NCBI GenBank assembly: GCA_964486825.1
Contig: CAZAQS010000014.1
Coordinates: 1 to 38,773 of the forward strand
Source of the DNA: CAZAQS01 sp964486825
GTDB taxonomy: Bacteria > Chloroflexota > Anaerolineae > Anaerolineales > UBA4823
DNA length: 38,773 nt
Reading direction: 5' to 3'
The notes beneath the pieces are model-generated. The model made no database searches, was not told where the DNA came from, and worked only from the letters and a program-made list of their open reading frames with translations. The first letter of the stretch is position 1. Every line of letters begins with the position of its first letter. A program made the translations under genes and the position numbers. Of this stretch, positions 13,234-20,900 are shown one piece after another.

Positions 13234-14532
13234 TTAAGAAGCTTGAGTGCCTGCCCTCTGCTTGAAAAACTGGGGCAGGTAAGCCCGGTGGGCTTCCAAC
13301 ATTTCGTCAAGCAGGGCGCGGGCTACCTCGAACGATGGAACCAGCGGGTTGGTTAGCATTGCCATCAAGGCCGCCTGCCTGGAGCCGCTCACACCTGCTT
13401 CCACTGTCCAGCTTTCCCAGGCCTTCGCCTGCTGGCACAAGGTCCGGATCGTAGCTGGCAGTCGGCCCATGTTGAGCGGGGTAACACCGTGAGCTCCCAC
13501 CACGCATGGCACTTCCACCGAACAATCCTCAGGCAGGTCGCTGATAGCGCCGTTGTTGCGTGTAACCAGGATTTGTATATCCCGCCGGTCCAGCCTCAAG
13601 GAAAGGATTAGCCGGATGGCTGCCTCTGAATACAGAGCGCCTCCTCGCTGGCTCAACTCTGGCGGTTTGACGACCTGGTTCGGGTCCTTATATTTCTCGA
13701 ACAAGGCTTTCTCCACATCCAACACCACTTCGCCACGCGATTTTGGTGCGGCTTTGACGGCCGCCAGCTTTTTGGGATGGTCGTAGTAATATTGCAGGTA
13801 ATAAGTGGGGATGACTCCCAGTGTCTCTACCAGCTCTGGGTCGAAGGGCAGCTCCTCACCGCTCTGACCGAGCATCTGAATCGCTCGTTGGGTGATGTCT
13901 TCTCCCTCCCGGTAGATTCTCCTCACCCAGTTGACATGGTTCAGGCCTACCCACTCTAAATAGATCTGTTCATCTCGTACATGGAATAGATCAGCGAATA
14001 GCCGTTGGATATTGATCGGGTTGTTGCATAACCCCACAACTTTTAGATCAGTATTTTTTAATATTGCTTCGGTGATAATGCCAGATGGGTTGGTAAAGTT
14101 CAGGTACCAGGCCCCTGGGGCATAGCGCTCTATTTCTCGAGCGATCTCCAGCGCCACGGGGATGGTGCGCCACGCTTTTAGTGTTCCCCCCGGTCCGGTC
14201 GTCTCCTGGCCCAGGATATCATATTTGAGGGGAAGCTTTTCATCCAAGATGCGGGCTGGCATCTTCCCGACACGCATTTGCGAAATAACGAAGTCCGCTC
14301 CTTCAATAGCCTGTGGACGGGACTGGTTGAGGGTAACGCGTGTATCCAGCTCGGCATAATGGATCTGCCGCTGTACCATACCGCCCACAATCTCCAGGCG
14401 CTCTTCGTCAATATCGAAGAGCGCAATTTCACCAACTTTCAAATCCTGCTCATGGTGGATGAATCCGTCGATCAGCTCGGGGGTGTAGGAGCTGCCGCCT
14501 CCCATTATGGCTACTTTTGAGATGGTTCCCAT
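13234..14532 (-). CDS. GH4-family 6-phospho-beta-glycosidase-type enzyme
   Basis: The 432-residue protein carries canonical GH4 elements: Rossmann start VAIMGGGSSYTPELIDG, metal Cys in GLCNNPINIQ, metal His in GLNHVNWVRRI, GQETTGPGGTLKAWRTIP and YLNFTNPSGIITEA. The family uses NAD to oxidise C3 transiently, which permits cleavage of 6-phosphorylated beta-glycosides as delivered by a lactose/cellobiose-type PTS. ATG 14532 has AAGGAG nine bases upstream and overlaps the EIIA gene by 22 bases. It is one of three GH4 proteins in the operon, and with the copy at 17708 it keeps the full active site. Confidence 0.93.
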   Translation of the reverse strand: MGTISKVAIMGGGSSYTPELIDGFIHHEQDLKVGEIALFDIDEERLEIVGGMVQRQIHYAELDTRVTLNQSRPQAIEGADFVISQMRVGKMPARILDEKLPLKYDILGQETTGPGGTLKAWRTIPVALEIAREIERYAPGAWYLNFTNPSGIITEAILKNTDLKVVGLCNNPINIQRLFADLFHVRDEQIYLEWVGLNHVNWVRRIYREGEDITQRAIQMLGQSGEELPFDPELVETLGVIPTYYLQYYYDHPKKLAAVKAAPKSRGEVVLDVEKALFEKYKDPNQVVKPPELSQRGGALYSEAAIRLILSLRLDRRDIQILVTRNNGAISDLPEDCSVEVPCVVGAHGVTPLNMGRLPATIRTLCQQAKAWESWTVEAGVSGSRQAALMAMLTNPLVPSFEVARALLDEMLEAHRAYLPQFFKQRAGTQAS

Positions 14533-14882
14533 CTTTTTAACTCCTTTTCCAGGTTCTCAACGCGCTGATACAGGCGGGTTAGTTGACGGGTATGGTCGAT
14601 CTCTGCCCAGGATAGCAACAGCAAATCCATCGCATGCATCAACAAGACCGAGAAGGGAACCGCTTCACCGGAAGCTTCCATCTGGATGATATCAGCTTCC
14701 ATTTTATGGGCTTCGAGCTGCTCCGTCTCCGCTTCTACCAGGGCCTCCTCCACCTGGTCGAATTTGCCCTCTTCTGCCAACTCGGCCGCTTCAATCGCTT
14801 TGCTGCGAGCATTCCCGGCATGCAAAATGACAGTAAATAAGCGCTGCTCCCAGGTAAGCTGGGAATTATCTTGATCGCTCAC
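14511..14882 (-). CDS. PTS lactose/cellobiose-family EIIA component
   Basis: The 123-residue all-helical protein matches LacF/ChbA-type EIIA, the trimeric subunit that passes phosphate from HPr to EIIB. The active histidine is H83 with the metal-binding D86 in LLMHAMDLLL, equivalent to the known H78/D81 pair of lactococcal LacF. The start is GTG 14882, because AAGGAG lies six bases before it and the GTGA overlaps the stop of the preceding phosphatase gene by four bases. A longer reading upstream (to 15005) would lack family similarity. The C-terminal end overlaps the next GH4 gene by 22 bases. Confidence 0.92.
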   Translation of the reverse strand: MSDQDNSQLTWEQRLFTVILHAGNARSKAIEAAELAEEGKFDQVEEALVEAETEQLEAHKMEADIIQMEASGEAVPFSVLLMHAMDLLLLSWAEIDHTRQLTRLYQRVENLEKELKRWEPSQK

Positions 14883-15508
14883 GTGTAGCTCCTTATTTCT
14901 GCAAGATGTTCGGACTGGTTGACGCCAATCACATGGACCAATCTCTCCTCTGTAATCTCGAATTCTGTAATTCCACCGGCAGCCCAAGAAGAGCCTCTCG
15001 ACCAATACCCGCTATCGCCAGGCAGGAGGTAGGCCAAAAGAGCTTCATGAAAGGCCGTATGGGTGACAGTCAGGACTTCCTGTCCGGAATGGTTATCTAA
15101 GATCCACTGAAAGGTGTTGGCAACACGTTGGTGAAACTTCCGTCGAGATTCCCCAGATATTTGCATAATAAAACCCATCCACTTCAGTCTGGCAGTTTTC
15201 TTTAAGCGTGAATCATTTTCCAGGTCAGGATGGCGGCTGCCTTCCAGCCAGCCGAAGTTTAGCTCTTGAAGTCCATCAAGCACCAGCGGCTGCATCCCAA
15301 TAGATTTTGCGATAATCTCTGCTGTCTGTCGAGCGCGACCAATAGGACTTGTATAAAAGGCATCAAAGCGGCGGTCCGCCAGCCAAGCTCCGGCCAGGCC
15401 TGCTTCACGTAGCCCCCTTGGGCTAAGTGGGCTGTCGAGAATGCCGTGCAACCGGTTTTGCTCGATCCATTCGGTTGTGCCATGACGCACCAGGGTTAAT
15501 CTTGTCAT
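14879..15508 (-). CDS. Histidine phosphatase superfamily (phosphoglycerate-mutase-like) phosphatase
   Basis: The 209-residue protein has the superfamily signature LTLVRHGTTEW with the phospho-accepting H9 flanked by R8, followed by DSPLSPRGLREA, YTSPIGRARQTAEII and the second catalytic His in VTHTAFHEALL. Members of this size are usually broad-specificity small-molecule phosphatases. It is translationally coupled on both sides by four-base ATGA/GTGA overlaps with the FGE-like gene and the EIIA gene. A role in dephosphorylating the 6-phosphate product of PTS uptake is an inference from this setting. Confidence 0.93.
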   Translation of the reverse strand: MTRLTLVRHGTTEWIEQNRLHGILDSPLSPRGLREAGLAGAWLADRRFDAFYTSPIGRARQTAEIIAKSIGMQPLVLDGLQELNFGWLEGSRHPDLENDSRLKKTARLKWMGFIMQISGESRRKFHQRVANTFQWILDNHSGQEVLTVTHTAFHEALLAYLLPGDSGYWSRGSSWAAGGITEFEITEERLVHVIGVNQSEHLAEIRSYT

Positions 15509-16170
15509 GGATTATTACTGGGGGAGTCCAGGACGCAGCGGAAGCCGATAAAGTCGTTCTTGCGGCGCGGGGTATGTTTACGCACAGAATAGGTAAAAGC
15601 CATTTCAGGCCCATCCAGCCAGCTCCCGCCGCGCAACCCCATTGTCGTAACCGGGCTTCCGTCGTTGGTCCACTCGTACACGTTCCCACCCATATCCGAT
15701 ACTCCATAAGGACTGTCGCCTTGCGGAGAATACTGGCCAATGGGTGTGGTTGTAAACGGACCGCCTACACCGCAGTTTAGACGAGATGGGTCGAATGCCT
15801 CTCCCCATGGGTAGGCGCGGCCGTCCGTTCCACGGGCCGCTTTCTCCCACTCAGCTGCTGAGGGCAGCCTTTTCCCAGCCCATCTGGCGTATGCCTCAGC
15901 GTCAAACCAGGTCACTTGAACGACGGGATGGTTCTCCTTACCAGGAGGTGGTTCGCCTTTACGCCAATGAGATGGGAAATCATGCCGGGTAGCCTGGACA
16001 AAGACCTCGTACTCAGCATTCGTGACCGGGTAACGGTCAATGAAATAGGCTGGAAGATGGACCGTCTGCCGGTTTAGGCCCATCAGGAAGTCTCCTGCCG
16101 GGATCATGATCATCTCTTTCTTGTCCTTGGAGATAATGCTTTGAGGAGCAGCTGGTGATGTTTCGCTCAT
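15505..16170 (-). CDS. FGE-sulfatase (SUMF1-like) domain protein without the catalytic cysteine pair
   Basis: The 221-residue protein is a formylglycine-generating-enzyme-type fold. It shows MIMIPAGDFLMG, RYPVTNAEYEVFV, HPVVQVTWFDAEAYARWAG, RLPSAAEWEKAARG, GGNVYEWT and GLRGGSW. The only cysteines visible (in LNCGVGG and FRCVLD) do not form the closely spaced C-x4-C pair of true bacterial sulfatase activators, and no sulfatase is encoded nearby. The fold is also used for ligand binding and other oxidations, so the function here is open. It is coupled to the following phosphatase gene by a four-base overlap and lies inside the PTS operon. Confidence 0.88.
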   Translation of the reverse strand: MSETSPAAPQSIISKDKKEMIMIPAGDFLMGLNRQTVHLPAYFIDRYPVTNAEYEVFVQATRHDFPSHWRKGEPPPGKENHPVVQVTWFDAEAYARWAGKRLPSAAEWEKAARGTDGRAYPWGEAFDPSRLNCGVGGPFTTTPIGQYSPQGDSPYGVSDMGGNVYEWTNDGSPVTTMGLRGGSWLDGPEMAFTYSVRKHTPRRKNDFIGFRCVLDSPSNNP

Positions 16171-16201
16171 AACGTGAGGTCCTTTGCGGTATTCGGTCCG
16201 A

Positions 16202-16996
16202 TCAAGGGTGTTTCGATAAAGGTATTGGCGCGCCTGTCCTGGAGTCGTCTGGGGCCGGACTTTGCTTGAATAACCAGCGCAGAACGCCGATGGCTAAGAG
16301 GCCTTCATACAGGATCACAAGCAGATTAGCCGGCAAGGCATTCATATCCAGGCTCAGGCTGATGGAAGCGTAAGCTGTCGCGAAGGCAGTATTGGCCCCC
16401 ACAGCTATCCAAAACCAGCGCATGTTCTTCTCTATAATAGCGCGCGCTACAAATACCCCTAACGCCCCATATACGAGCACCAGGGCTACGCGATCGGTGA
16501 TCAACGCAACCAGGCTGGTTACCATGGATGGCCAGGGTTGGACCGATATTTGTCCAAGATCTGCCGTCACCGTATCCCCAAAAAGCAGGCGCATGCCGAT
16601 ACCCGTCAGGATGAAGCCCAGGAAAACTTTGTTAAGTAGCCCAAATCCCAATCCAATCATTACTCCGTTACCAAGTAAATTCTCCTTTATCTTGCTGCGA
16701 CTGCGCAAGATCAGGTATTGAGCTGTATGAACGAAAAGAGCTGCAATCAGGCTGCCCAGCATCGCAATGGCGATATTCTCTATTAGCCCTGATTCGCTAT
16801 TTCCAGCCCAGGCATACCCCAATAGGACCGTAAGGTAGTTGGCAGGTAAGGTTAAGCCAAGGAGGGCCATACCCCACAACAGCATAGACCGGTTGTATTT
16901 AAAGCCGCGTTGGCTGGACAGGCTGATAAATACCCCTGGAAGGAACATGAATACCAACCCACCCAATATGATGATAACGCCGCGCAAGGCCAGCAT
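16202..16996 (-). CDS. Multi-pass membrane protein of the PTS operon, function unknown
   Basis: The 264-residue protein is very hydrophobic with about seven predicted membrane segments (for example GVIIILGGLVFMFLPGVFISL, LLWGMALLGLTLPANYLTVLLGYAW, ALVLVYGALGVFVARAII). A basic loop RSRSKIKEN follows the third segment. No transporter or protease motif was recognised. The start is two bases after the second EIIB stop, so it is firmly part of the operon. It could be an extra membrane partner of the PTS permease or a sensor. Neither is shown by sequence. Confidence 0.75.
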   Translation of the reverse strand: MLALRGVIIILGGLVFMFLPGVFISLSSQRGFKYNRSMLLWGMALLGLTLPANYLTVLLGYAWAGNSESGLIENIAIAMLGSLIAALFVHTAQYLILRSRSKIKENLLGNGVMIGLGFGLLNKVFLGFILTGIGMRLLFGDTVTADLGQISVQPWPSMVTSLVALITDRVALVLVYGALGVFVARAIIEKNMRWFWIAVGANTAFATAYASISLSLDMNALPANLLVILYEGLLAIGVLRWLFKQSPAPDDSRTGAPIPLSKHP

Positions 16997-16998
16997 GG

Positions 16999-17361
16999 TT
17001 ATTCGGCCGCCTTTTCTTCATCCCGGGCTTGGATTGCGTCCAGGATTTGCTGAAGAAGTTTCTCGCCATCAACCATACCGAAGACGACTGGCTCAATGCT
17101 TTCTACCAGAATCCCATAACGCTTTGCAGTTTCTGTGATAGCTTTTCGCTTATAAAAGACTTGCGGGGCAATCAAAACGATATCATACCAATGGATGCTT
17201 GGGTCCCACCGGGCTACCTCCTGCACGGAAACAGCCTTGAGCTCGAATGGGATACCCCTGGCAGCTGCTGCGGCCTTCGTCTTATTCTCAAGGAGAGAAG
17301 AAGACATTCCGAGCGCACAAACCATCAATACCTTGATCGGTTTTTCTTTCTGTTCAGTCAC
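16999..17361 (-). CDS. PTS lactose/cellobiose-family EIIB component, copy 2
   Basis: The 120-residue protein has the EIIB P-loop-like phosphorylation site VLMVCALGMSSSLLENKT with active C15, then YDIVLIAPQVFYKRKAI and FGMVDGEKLLQQIL. EIIB takes phosphate from EIIA and hands it to the sugar bound by EIIC. GTG 17361 is the start: AAGGAGG lies nine bases upstream, and the longer reading to 17418 just duplicates the other EIIB gene's sequence space. It overlaps the first EIIB gene by eight bases and is about half identical to it, so the pair arose by tandem duplication. Confidence 0.92.
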   Translation of the reverse strand: MTEQKEKPIKVLMVCALGMSSSLLENKTKAAAAARGIPFELKAVSVQEVARWDPSIHWYDIVLIAPQVFYKRKAITETAKRYGILVESIEPVVFGMVDGEKLLQQILDAIQARDEEKAAE

Positions 17362-17695
17362 TGGATATTTCCTCCTTAGGTACCGAATCGATGATCTTTT
17401 GAAACAATTTCTCGCCATCTACCATCCCGAAAGTTACTGGATCGATATCCTCTACGCTGATCCCGTAAGGGGCGGCAAGCTGGGTCAGGCTTTTTTTCTT
17501 GTAACGCACCTGCGGAGCGATCAGGATGAGATCCAGTGTTTTGGCACCGAAATCGAAAATGGCGATCTCGCCTACTGATACAGCATGGATATCCAGCTCG
17601 TGCCCTCGTCGCTTGGCTGCCTGGATTGTTTTGGCTTCTAACAGGCTGGATGACATCCCGGCTGCGCAGACCAGGAGAACTTTGTAAAAGGCCAC
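17354..17695 (-). CDS. PTS lactose/cellobiose-family EIIB component, copy 1
   Basis: The 113-residue protein carries the phosphorylation motif KVLLVCAAGMSSSLLEAKT with active C10, followed by LILIAPQVRYKKKSL and FGMVDGEKLFQKII. Both EIIB copies keep the Cys and the downstream loop, so both should be phosphorylated. It lies 12 bases downstream of a GH4 gene. Two EIIB proteins with one EIIA and one EIIC could mean two sugar forms, a heteromeric permease or a regulatory copy. Confidence 0.93.
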   Translation of the reverse strand: MAFYKVLLVCAAGMSSSLLEAKTIQAAKRRGHELDIHAVSVGEIAIFDFGAKTLDLILIAPQVRYKKKSLTQLAAPYGISVEDIDPVTFGMVDGEKLFQKIIDSVPKEEISSD

Positions 17696-17707
17696 GCCAA
17701 AACCTCC

Positions 17708-19093
17708 TCAAGTTAATTTTGGGAAATACCTTCCATGCTGCTGGATATAATCAGCCAGGATTTCTTTAGCGATGGCAGGTGAAGGTACCAGTGGGTGAGC
17801 AGCAAGCGCCTCGATGGCCAGCTCGTAAGAGCACTCCAGAGCCGCCTGGATGGTAAGGCGTTCGTACTTTTTAACACGCTGCATAAGCTCCAATGCATGT
17901 TCAGGGATTTTCCCAATGGCCAAGGGCCTGATCGAACCATGCCCTACATAGCAGGTTACTTCAACCACCTCCCCTTCGTCCATCCCAGGGATAGAGCCAT
18001 GGCTGGGCGTATTGAGAATGGTGAGGCCTGGTTTCTTCCCCTGGAGCGCCTGAACGACATCCAAGGCCACTCCGGAATAGCCCTCCGCAGCTCCACTCAT
18101 AGGGTCTATCGTCTGCCCCAGATCCGGCAGCTTGTGGCGGTGCCCCGTTTCCAGGCTCATATAGGTTCCATGCCTTTTTTCCAGGTAATCCATATATACC
18201 GCTTGCATGCGCTCTTGAGAAGCGCCTTCATTGTACAACCCTTCCAGGTTTTCGAAAAGCGTGATATTGAAGGGCATGACCTGCTGAGCCCGGCATTGCC
18301 CGGCTTGCTCCAGGTTGGCCAATACAGTCTGGGTATCGTAATAAAAGTAGTTATATTCGTTTGGCAGCAATCCCATGGAGCGGAAATAATCGGCTTGAAC
18401 AGGAGGTAAACCAGGATAATCATACTCTGGATGGGCTTCGATGAAATCGAAGATCTGGGGTAGGAGTTCGGTTCCCTCTTTAAGAACGCTGCGGACCCAA
18501 CCCAAATGGTTCAGTCCGAAATATTCTACCAGGAGCTGATTGGGATCAGCGTTCAGGCAAAAAGCAACCGAGCGCCACATCCCGCTGGGATTATCGCAGA
18601 TGCCCACAGCCTTTTGGTAGCCTGCCACGTTGGTTATGACTTCCGTGATGATGCCAGCCGGGTTGGTAAAGTTTAAGAACCAGGCGCTGGGTGCTTCTTC
18701 CTTCGTAATCTGTACGTATTCCAATAACACCGGTATGGTGCGGAGAGCCATCGAAAAACCACCCGGCCCGGTGGTTTCCTGCCCCAGGACTCCGTACTTG
18801 AGGGGGACCAGTTCGTCTATCAGCCGCGACTCCATTCCGCCCACCCGGAAAGTGGTAATGATATAGTCTGTTCCTCGGATCGCTTCCCGGACGTCAGTAG
18901 TCCAGGTAGTTTGGAAGAGGACCTCTTCTCGTTGTAGTTGGGGGTGGCACAGGGCGCGCATGATCTCCAGACGCCGGGTATCCACATCCATTAATACCAG
19001 GTGACTCAGCCCAACTTGTTCCTGGCGGGAGATGATGCTTTCCAGCACCAGTGGGGTACGAACGCCTGCTGCACCAAGGATCGTCAGCTGCAT
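17708..19093 (-). CDS. GH4-family 6-phospho-glycosidase
   Basis: The 461-residue protein begins with the Rossmann motif LTILGAAGVRTPLVLESI and has GQETTGPGGFSMALRTIP and FLNFTNPAGIITEV. The metal Cys is in GICDNPSGMW and the metal His in GLNHLGWVRS. The GICD form of the Cys motif differs from the GLCNNP of the GH4 at 13234, so the two intact enzymes likely act on different linkages or sugars. It follows EIIC by 79 bases containing a stem-loop and precedes EIIB copy 1. Confidence 0.93.
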   Translation of the reverse strand: MQLTILGAAGVRTPLVLESIISRQEQVGLSHLVLMDVDTRRLEIMRALCHPQLQREEVLFQTTWTTDVREAIRGTDYIITTFRVGGMESRLIDELVPLKYGVLGQETTGPGGFSMALRTIPVLLEYVQITKEEAPSAWFLNFTNPAGIITEVITNVAGYQKAVGICDNPSGMWRSVAFCLNADPNQLLVEYFGLNHLGWVRSVLKEGTELLPQIFDFIEAHPEYDYPGLPPVQADYFRSMGLLPNEYNYFYYDTQTVLANLEQAGQCRAQQVMPFNITLFENLEGLYNEGASQERMQAVYMDYLEKRHGTYMSLETGHRHKLPDLGQTIDPMSGAAEGYSGVALDVVQALQGKKPGLTILNTPSHGSIPGMDEGEVVEVTCYVGHGSIRPLAIGKIPEHALELMQRVKKYERLTIQAALECSYELAIEALAAHPLVPSPAIAKEILADYIQQHGRYFPKLT

Positions 19094-19126
19094 ATAATTC
19101 TCCAGTTAGGATTATAGGGAGGATCC

Positions 19127-19158
19127 GTGGAGGGGATAGGGGCGCTGCTCCCCTCCAC
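19127..19158 (-). repeat. Intercistronic stem-loop between EIIC and GH4
   Basis: GTGGAGGGG (19127-19135) pairs perfectly with CCCCTCCAC (19150-19158) around a 14-base loop, with no T-run after it. It lies in the 79-base gap after the EIIC stop. Such hairpins commonly protect upstream mRNA or cause partial termination, which would give more EIIC than the distal genes. Confidence 0.65.
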
Positions 19159-19172
19159 AGGATAAATTCAAA

Positions 19173-20486
19173 TCAGTCAGCGAACGCCCCTGCCTCAGCT
19201 GGTACCGCCGCTTGCGCGGCTTGTTCTTTCGCCAGTACCTGGCGTTCGAAGACTTTGAAAGCCGGGTACCAGATCAATCCTGGGATAATGAACTCGGTAG
19301 AAATTCCCACGATTATGGCCCGCCAGTCGTAGCCTGTAGCCAGGTACATAAGGATCGGGGTCGGCAATGTCCAGGGTGCTGCTACATAGGTCGGGTTGAC
19401 GAACCCAATCACGTGCATGATCCACGCAAAGGTGGTGTTCAAGAAGGTGATGAGAATGAACGGTATGGCCAGGAAGGGGTTAAAGATGACCGGGGCGCCG
19501 AAGGTGATCGGCTCATTGATATTGAAAATCCCCGGCCAGATGCCCAACCAACCTACCTGTCGTAAGCGGGCAGACCGGCTGCGGATCAGGTAAATGGCCA
19601 GAGGCAAGGTCGCGCCTGAGCCTCCCGGTACGACATAGCTGCGGAACAGGTCGGTGTAGATGTAGGGAAGGTCCTGCCCGCTGGCGGCAGCCTGTGCGTT
19701 AGCCGTCAGGTTATGGGTCCAGATCGGCTGCAGAACGATACCGATCGTCAGGTCTCCGTGGATCCCTAGGGTCCACAAGAAAGCGTGGAAGGTTTCAGCC
19801 AGCGCAGCTGCGAAATAGTTGGAAGCAGCCGGGACGATATATGACAAGACCTGCACTACTCCGTTGGCGATATCGATATTGAGCACCACACGCACGATCC
19901 AGGCCAAAGCCAGGATGACGATGCCCGGTACGAGGGCTGCAAATGAATTGGAGATTGCCGGAGGCACCTCGGGTGGCATGCGGATGACCAGGTTCCGTAC
20001 AACGAAGAGGTTATAAATCTCAACTGACAAGAGCGCCACCAGGATAGCCGTGAAGAGGCCGCTGTTATCGAAATACGTCCCCGGCAGCCCTTCCTCTCCC
20101 CATGCGCCCAGGATGGGGCTTGCGATGGTGATGAAAGTCAATAAGGCGATGGCCGCGGGCATCAAGGGGTCCAGGCCTCGCCTGCGGGCCATATTGTATG
20201 CGATGGTGATGGCTGCAAATGGTGATAGCAAACCATACGTCACATTGAACGGTACCCATAACTTTGCAGAAAGTTCTGGGTTTCCATCCAGGTAGTCCAG
20301 CCATCCCTGGACCGGGAATTGCAAGATCAGGAGGCTGAAGGCGCCTGCGATCAGAAGCGGCAGCAAGGCAGCCAGGCCGTCTCGCACGGAAGCTAGATGG
20401 GGTTGGTCGAAAATAGGCGCCAGGGCTTCCATCCATCCAGACATGCGATCTGACCAGGAGACTTTTGTATCTTTCGCGGTGGTCAT
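19173..20486 (-). CDS. PTS lactose/cellobiose-family EIIC permease
   Basis: The 437-residue protein is the sugar-translocating membrane subunit of a lactose/cellobiose/diacetylchitobiose-type PTS. The hallmark FNINEPITFGAPVIFNP motif holds the conserved glutamate of the sugar site, and LGIHGDLTIGIVLQPIW supplies the conserved histidine. About ten membrane segments are visible, beginning with ALLPLLIAGAFSLLILQF. AAGGAG lies seven bases before the ATG. It is the first gene of the long operon, behind the regulated promoter at 20770-20798 and a leader of about 275 bases. Confidence 0.95.
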   Translation of the reverse strand: MTTAKDTKVSWSDRMSGWMEALAPIFDQPHLASVRDGLAALLPLLIAGAFSLLILQFPVQGWLDYLDGNPELSAKLWVPFNVTYGLLSPFAAITIAYNMARRRGLDPLMPAAIALLTFITIASPILGAWGEEGLPGTYFDNSGLFTAILVALLSVEIYNLFVVRNLVIRMPPEVPPAISNSFAALVPGIVILALAWIVRVVLNIDIANGVVQVLSYIVPAASNYFAAALAETFHAFLWTLGIHGDLTIGIVLQPIWTHNLTANAQAAASGQDLPYIYTDLFRSYVVPGGSGATLPLAIYLIRSRSARLRQVGWLGIWPGIFNINEPITFGAPVIFNPFLAIPFILITFLNTTFAWIMHVIGFVNPTYVAAPWTLPTPILMYLATGYDWRAIIVGISTEFIIPGLIWYPAFKVFERQVLAKEQAAQAAVPAEAGAFAD

Positions 20487-20736
20487 CGATATTTCTCCTT
20501 TTGTTTACGCGATTACAGTTCGAATAAGTTTTGGCAGGTTAAAATGAATTTACCAGCATGCCCACTCTCCTTCCTGGCCTGGAACCATCGCATATTGGTC
20601 GGCCTGTCTCCTCCTGAAAACCGATGGGTCCATGATTCTCAACATTGAGATCTATCTGAATCAACAGCAATCGGAAACAGGTTGCTTGAAAGGGGTATTT
20701 GATTTTTTACTAAGCTTGATTTGCAAGCATGGAAAC
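20487..20736 (-). other. 5' leader of the PTS operon
   Basis: About 250 untranslated bases lie between operator 1 and the EIIC start. I recognise no riboswitch or intrinsic terminator here. A 27-codon ORF (20633 to 20550, beginning MDPSVFRRR) is present but has only a weak ribosome site and no sign of coding bias, so it is not called as a gene. Confidence 0.5.
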
Positions 20737-20767
20737 GAGCAGATGAACATTTGCTGTGCATCTGCTC
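20737..20767. promoter_or_regulatory. Operator 1 of the divergent PTS/SorC control region
   Basis: GAGCAGATGAACA (20737-20749) and TGTGCATCTGCTC (20755-20767) are inverted with one mismatch around TTTGC. It begins just after the -10 box of the EIIC promoter, so it covers the first 30 transcribed bases. It has the same length and arm sequence as operator 2. The SorC-family protein encoded next door is the probable binder. Confidence 0.82.
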
Positions 20768-20769
20768 AA

Positions 20770-20798
20770 AGTATAGAGAAATTTTAATGGCTTGTCAA
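20770..20798 (-). promoter_or_regulatory. Promoter of the PTS operon
   Basis: On the minus strand, TTGACA (20798-20793) and TATACT (20775-20770) are 17 bases apart. The sequence is a near copy of the divergent promoter at 20810-20838: the 45 bases from each -35 outward agree at 35 positions. Confidence 0.87.
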
Positions 20799-20809
20799 GC
20801 TTTTGCCTA

Positions 20810-20838
20810 TTGACAAGCGTGCTCATTTTTCCTATACT
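20810..20838 (+). promoter_or_regulatory. Promoter of the SorC-family regulator gene
   Basis: TTGACA (20810-20815) and TATACT (20833-20838) are 17 bases apart. The predicted transcript begins near 20845, which excludes the in-frame ATG at 20847 as the usual start and supports the start near 20901. Confidence 0.87.
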
Positions 20839-20873
20839 CTGAGCAGATGCACAGTATGCGTGCTTCTGCTCAG
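20839..20873. promoter_or_regulatory. Operator 2 of the divergent PTS/SorC control region
   Basis: CTGAGCAGATGCAC (20839-20852) and GTGCTTCTGCTCAG (20860-20873) form an inverted repeat with one mismatched pair. Its core (20841-20871) has the same 31-base length as operator 1. The centres (20856 and 20752) are 104 bases apart, close to ten helical turns. It overlaps the transcription start of the regulator gene, so autoregulation and looping are plausible. Confidence 0.82.
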
Positions 20874-20900
20874 CTTTCCGCTATCAACAGGTGGAGTATG

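Noticed and set aside
15505..16170. True formylglycine-generating enzyme
   Set aside because: No C-x4-C catalytic pair and no sulfatase in the window, so only the fold is called.
20550..20633. 27-codon upstream ORF in the EIIC leader
   Set aside because: Weak ribosome site, no amino-acid bias, no terminator or alternate hairpin associated with it.
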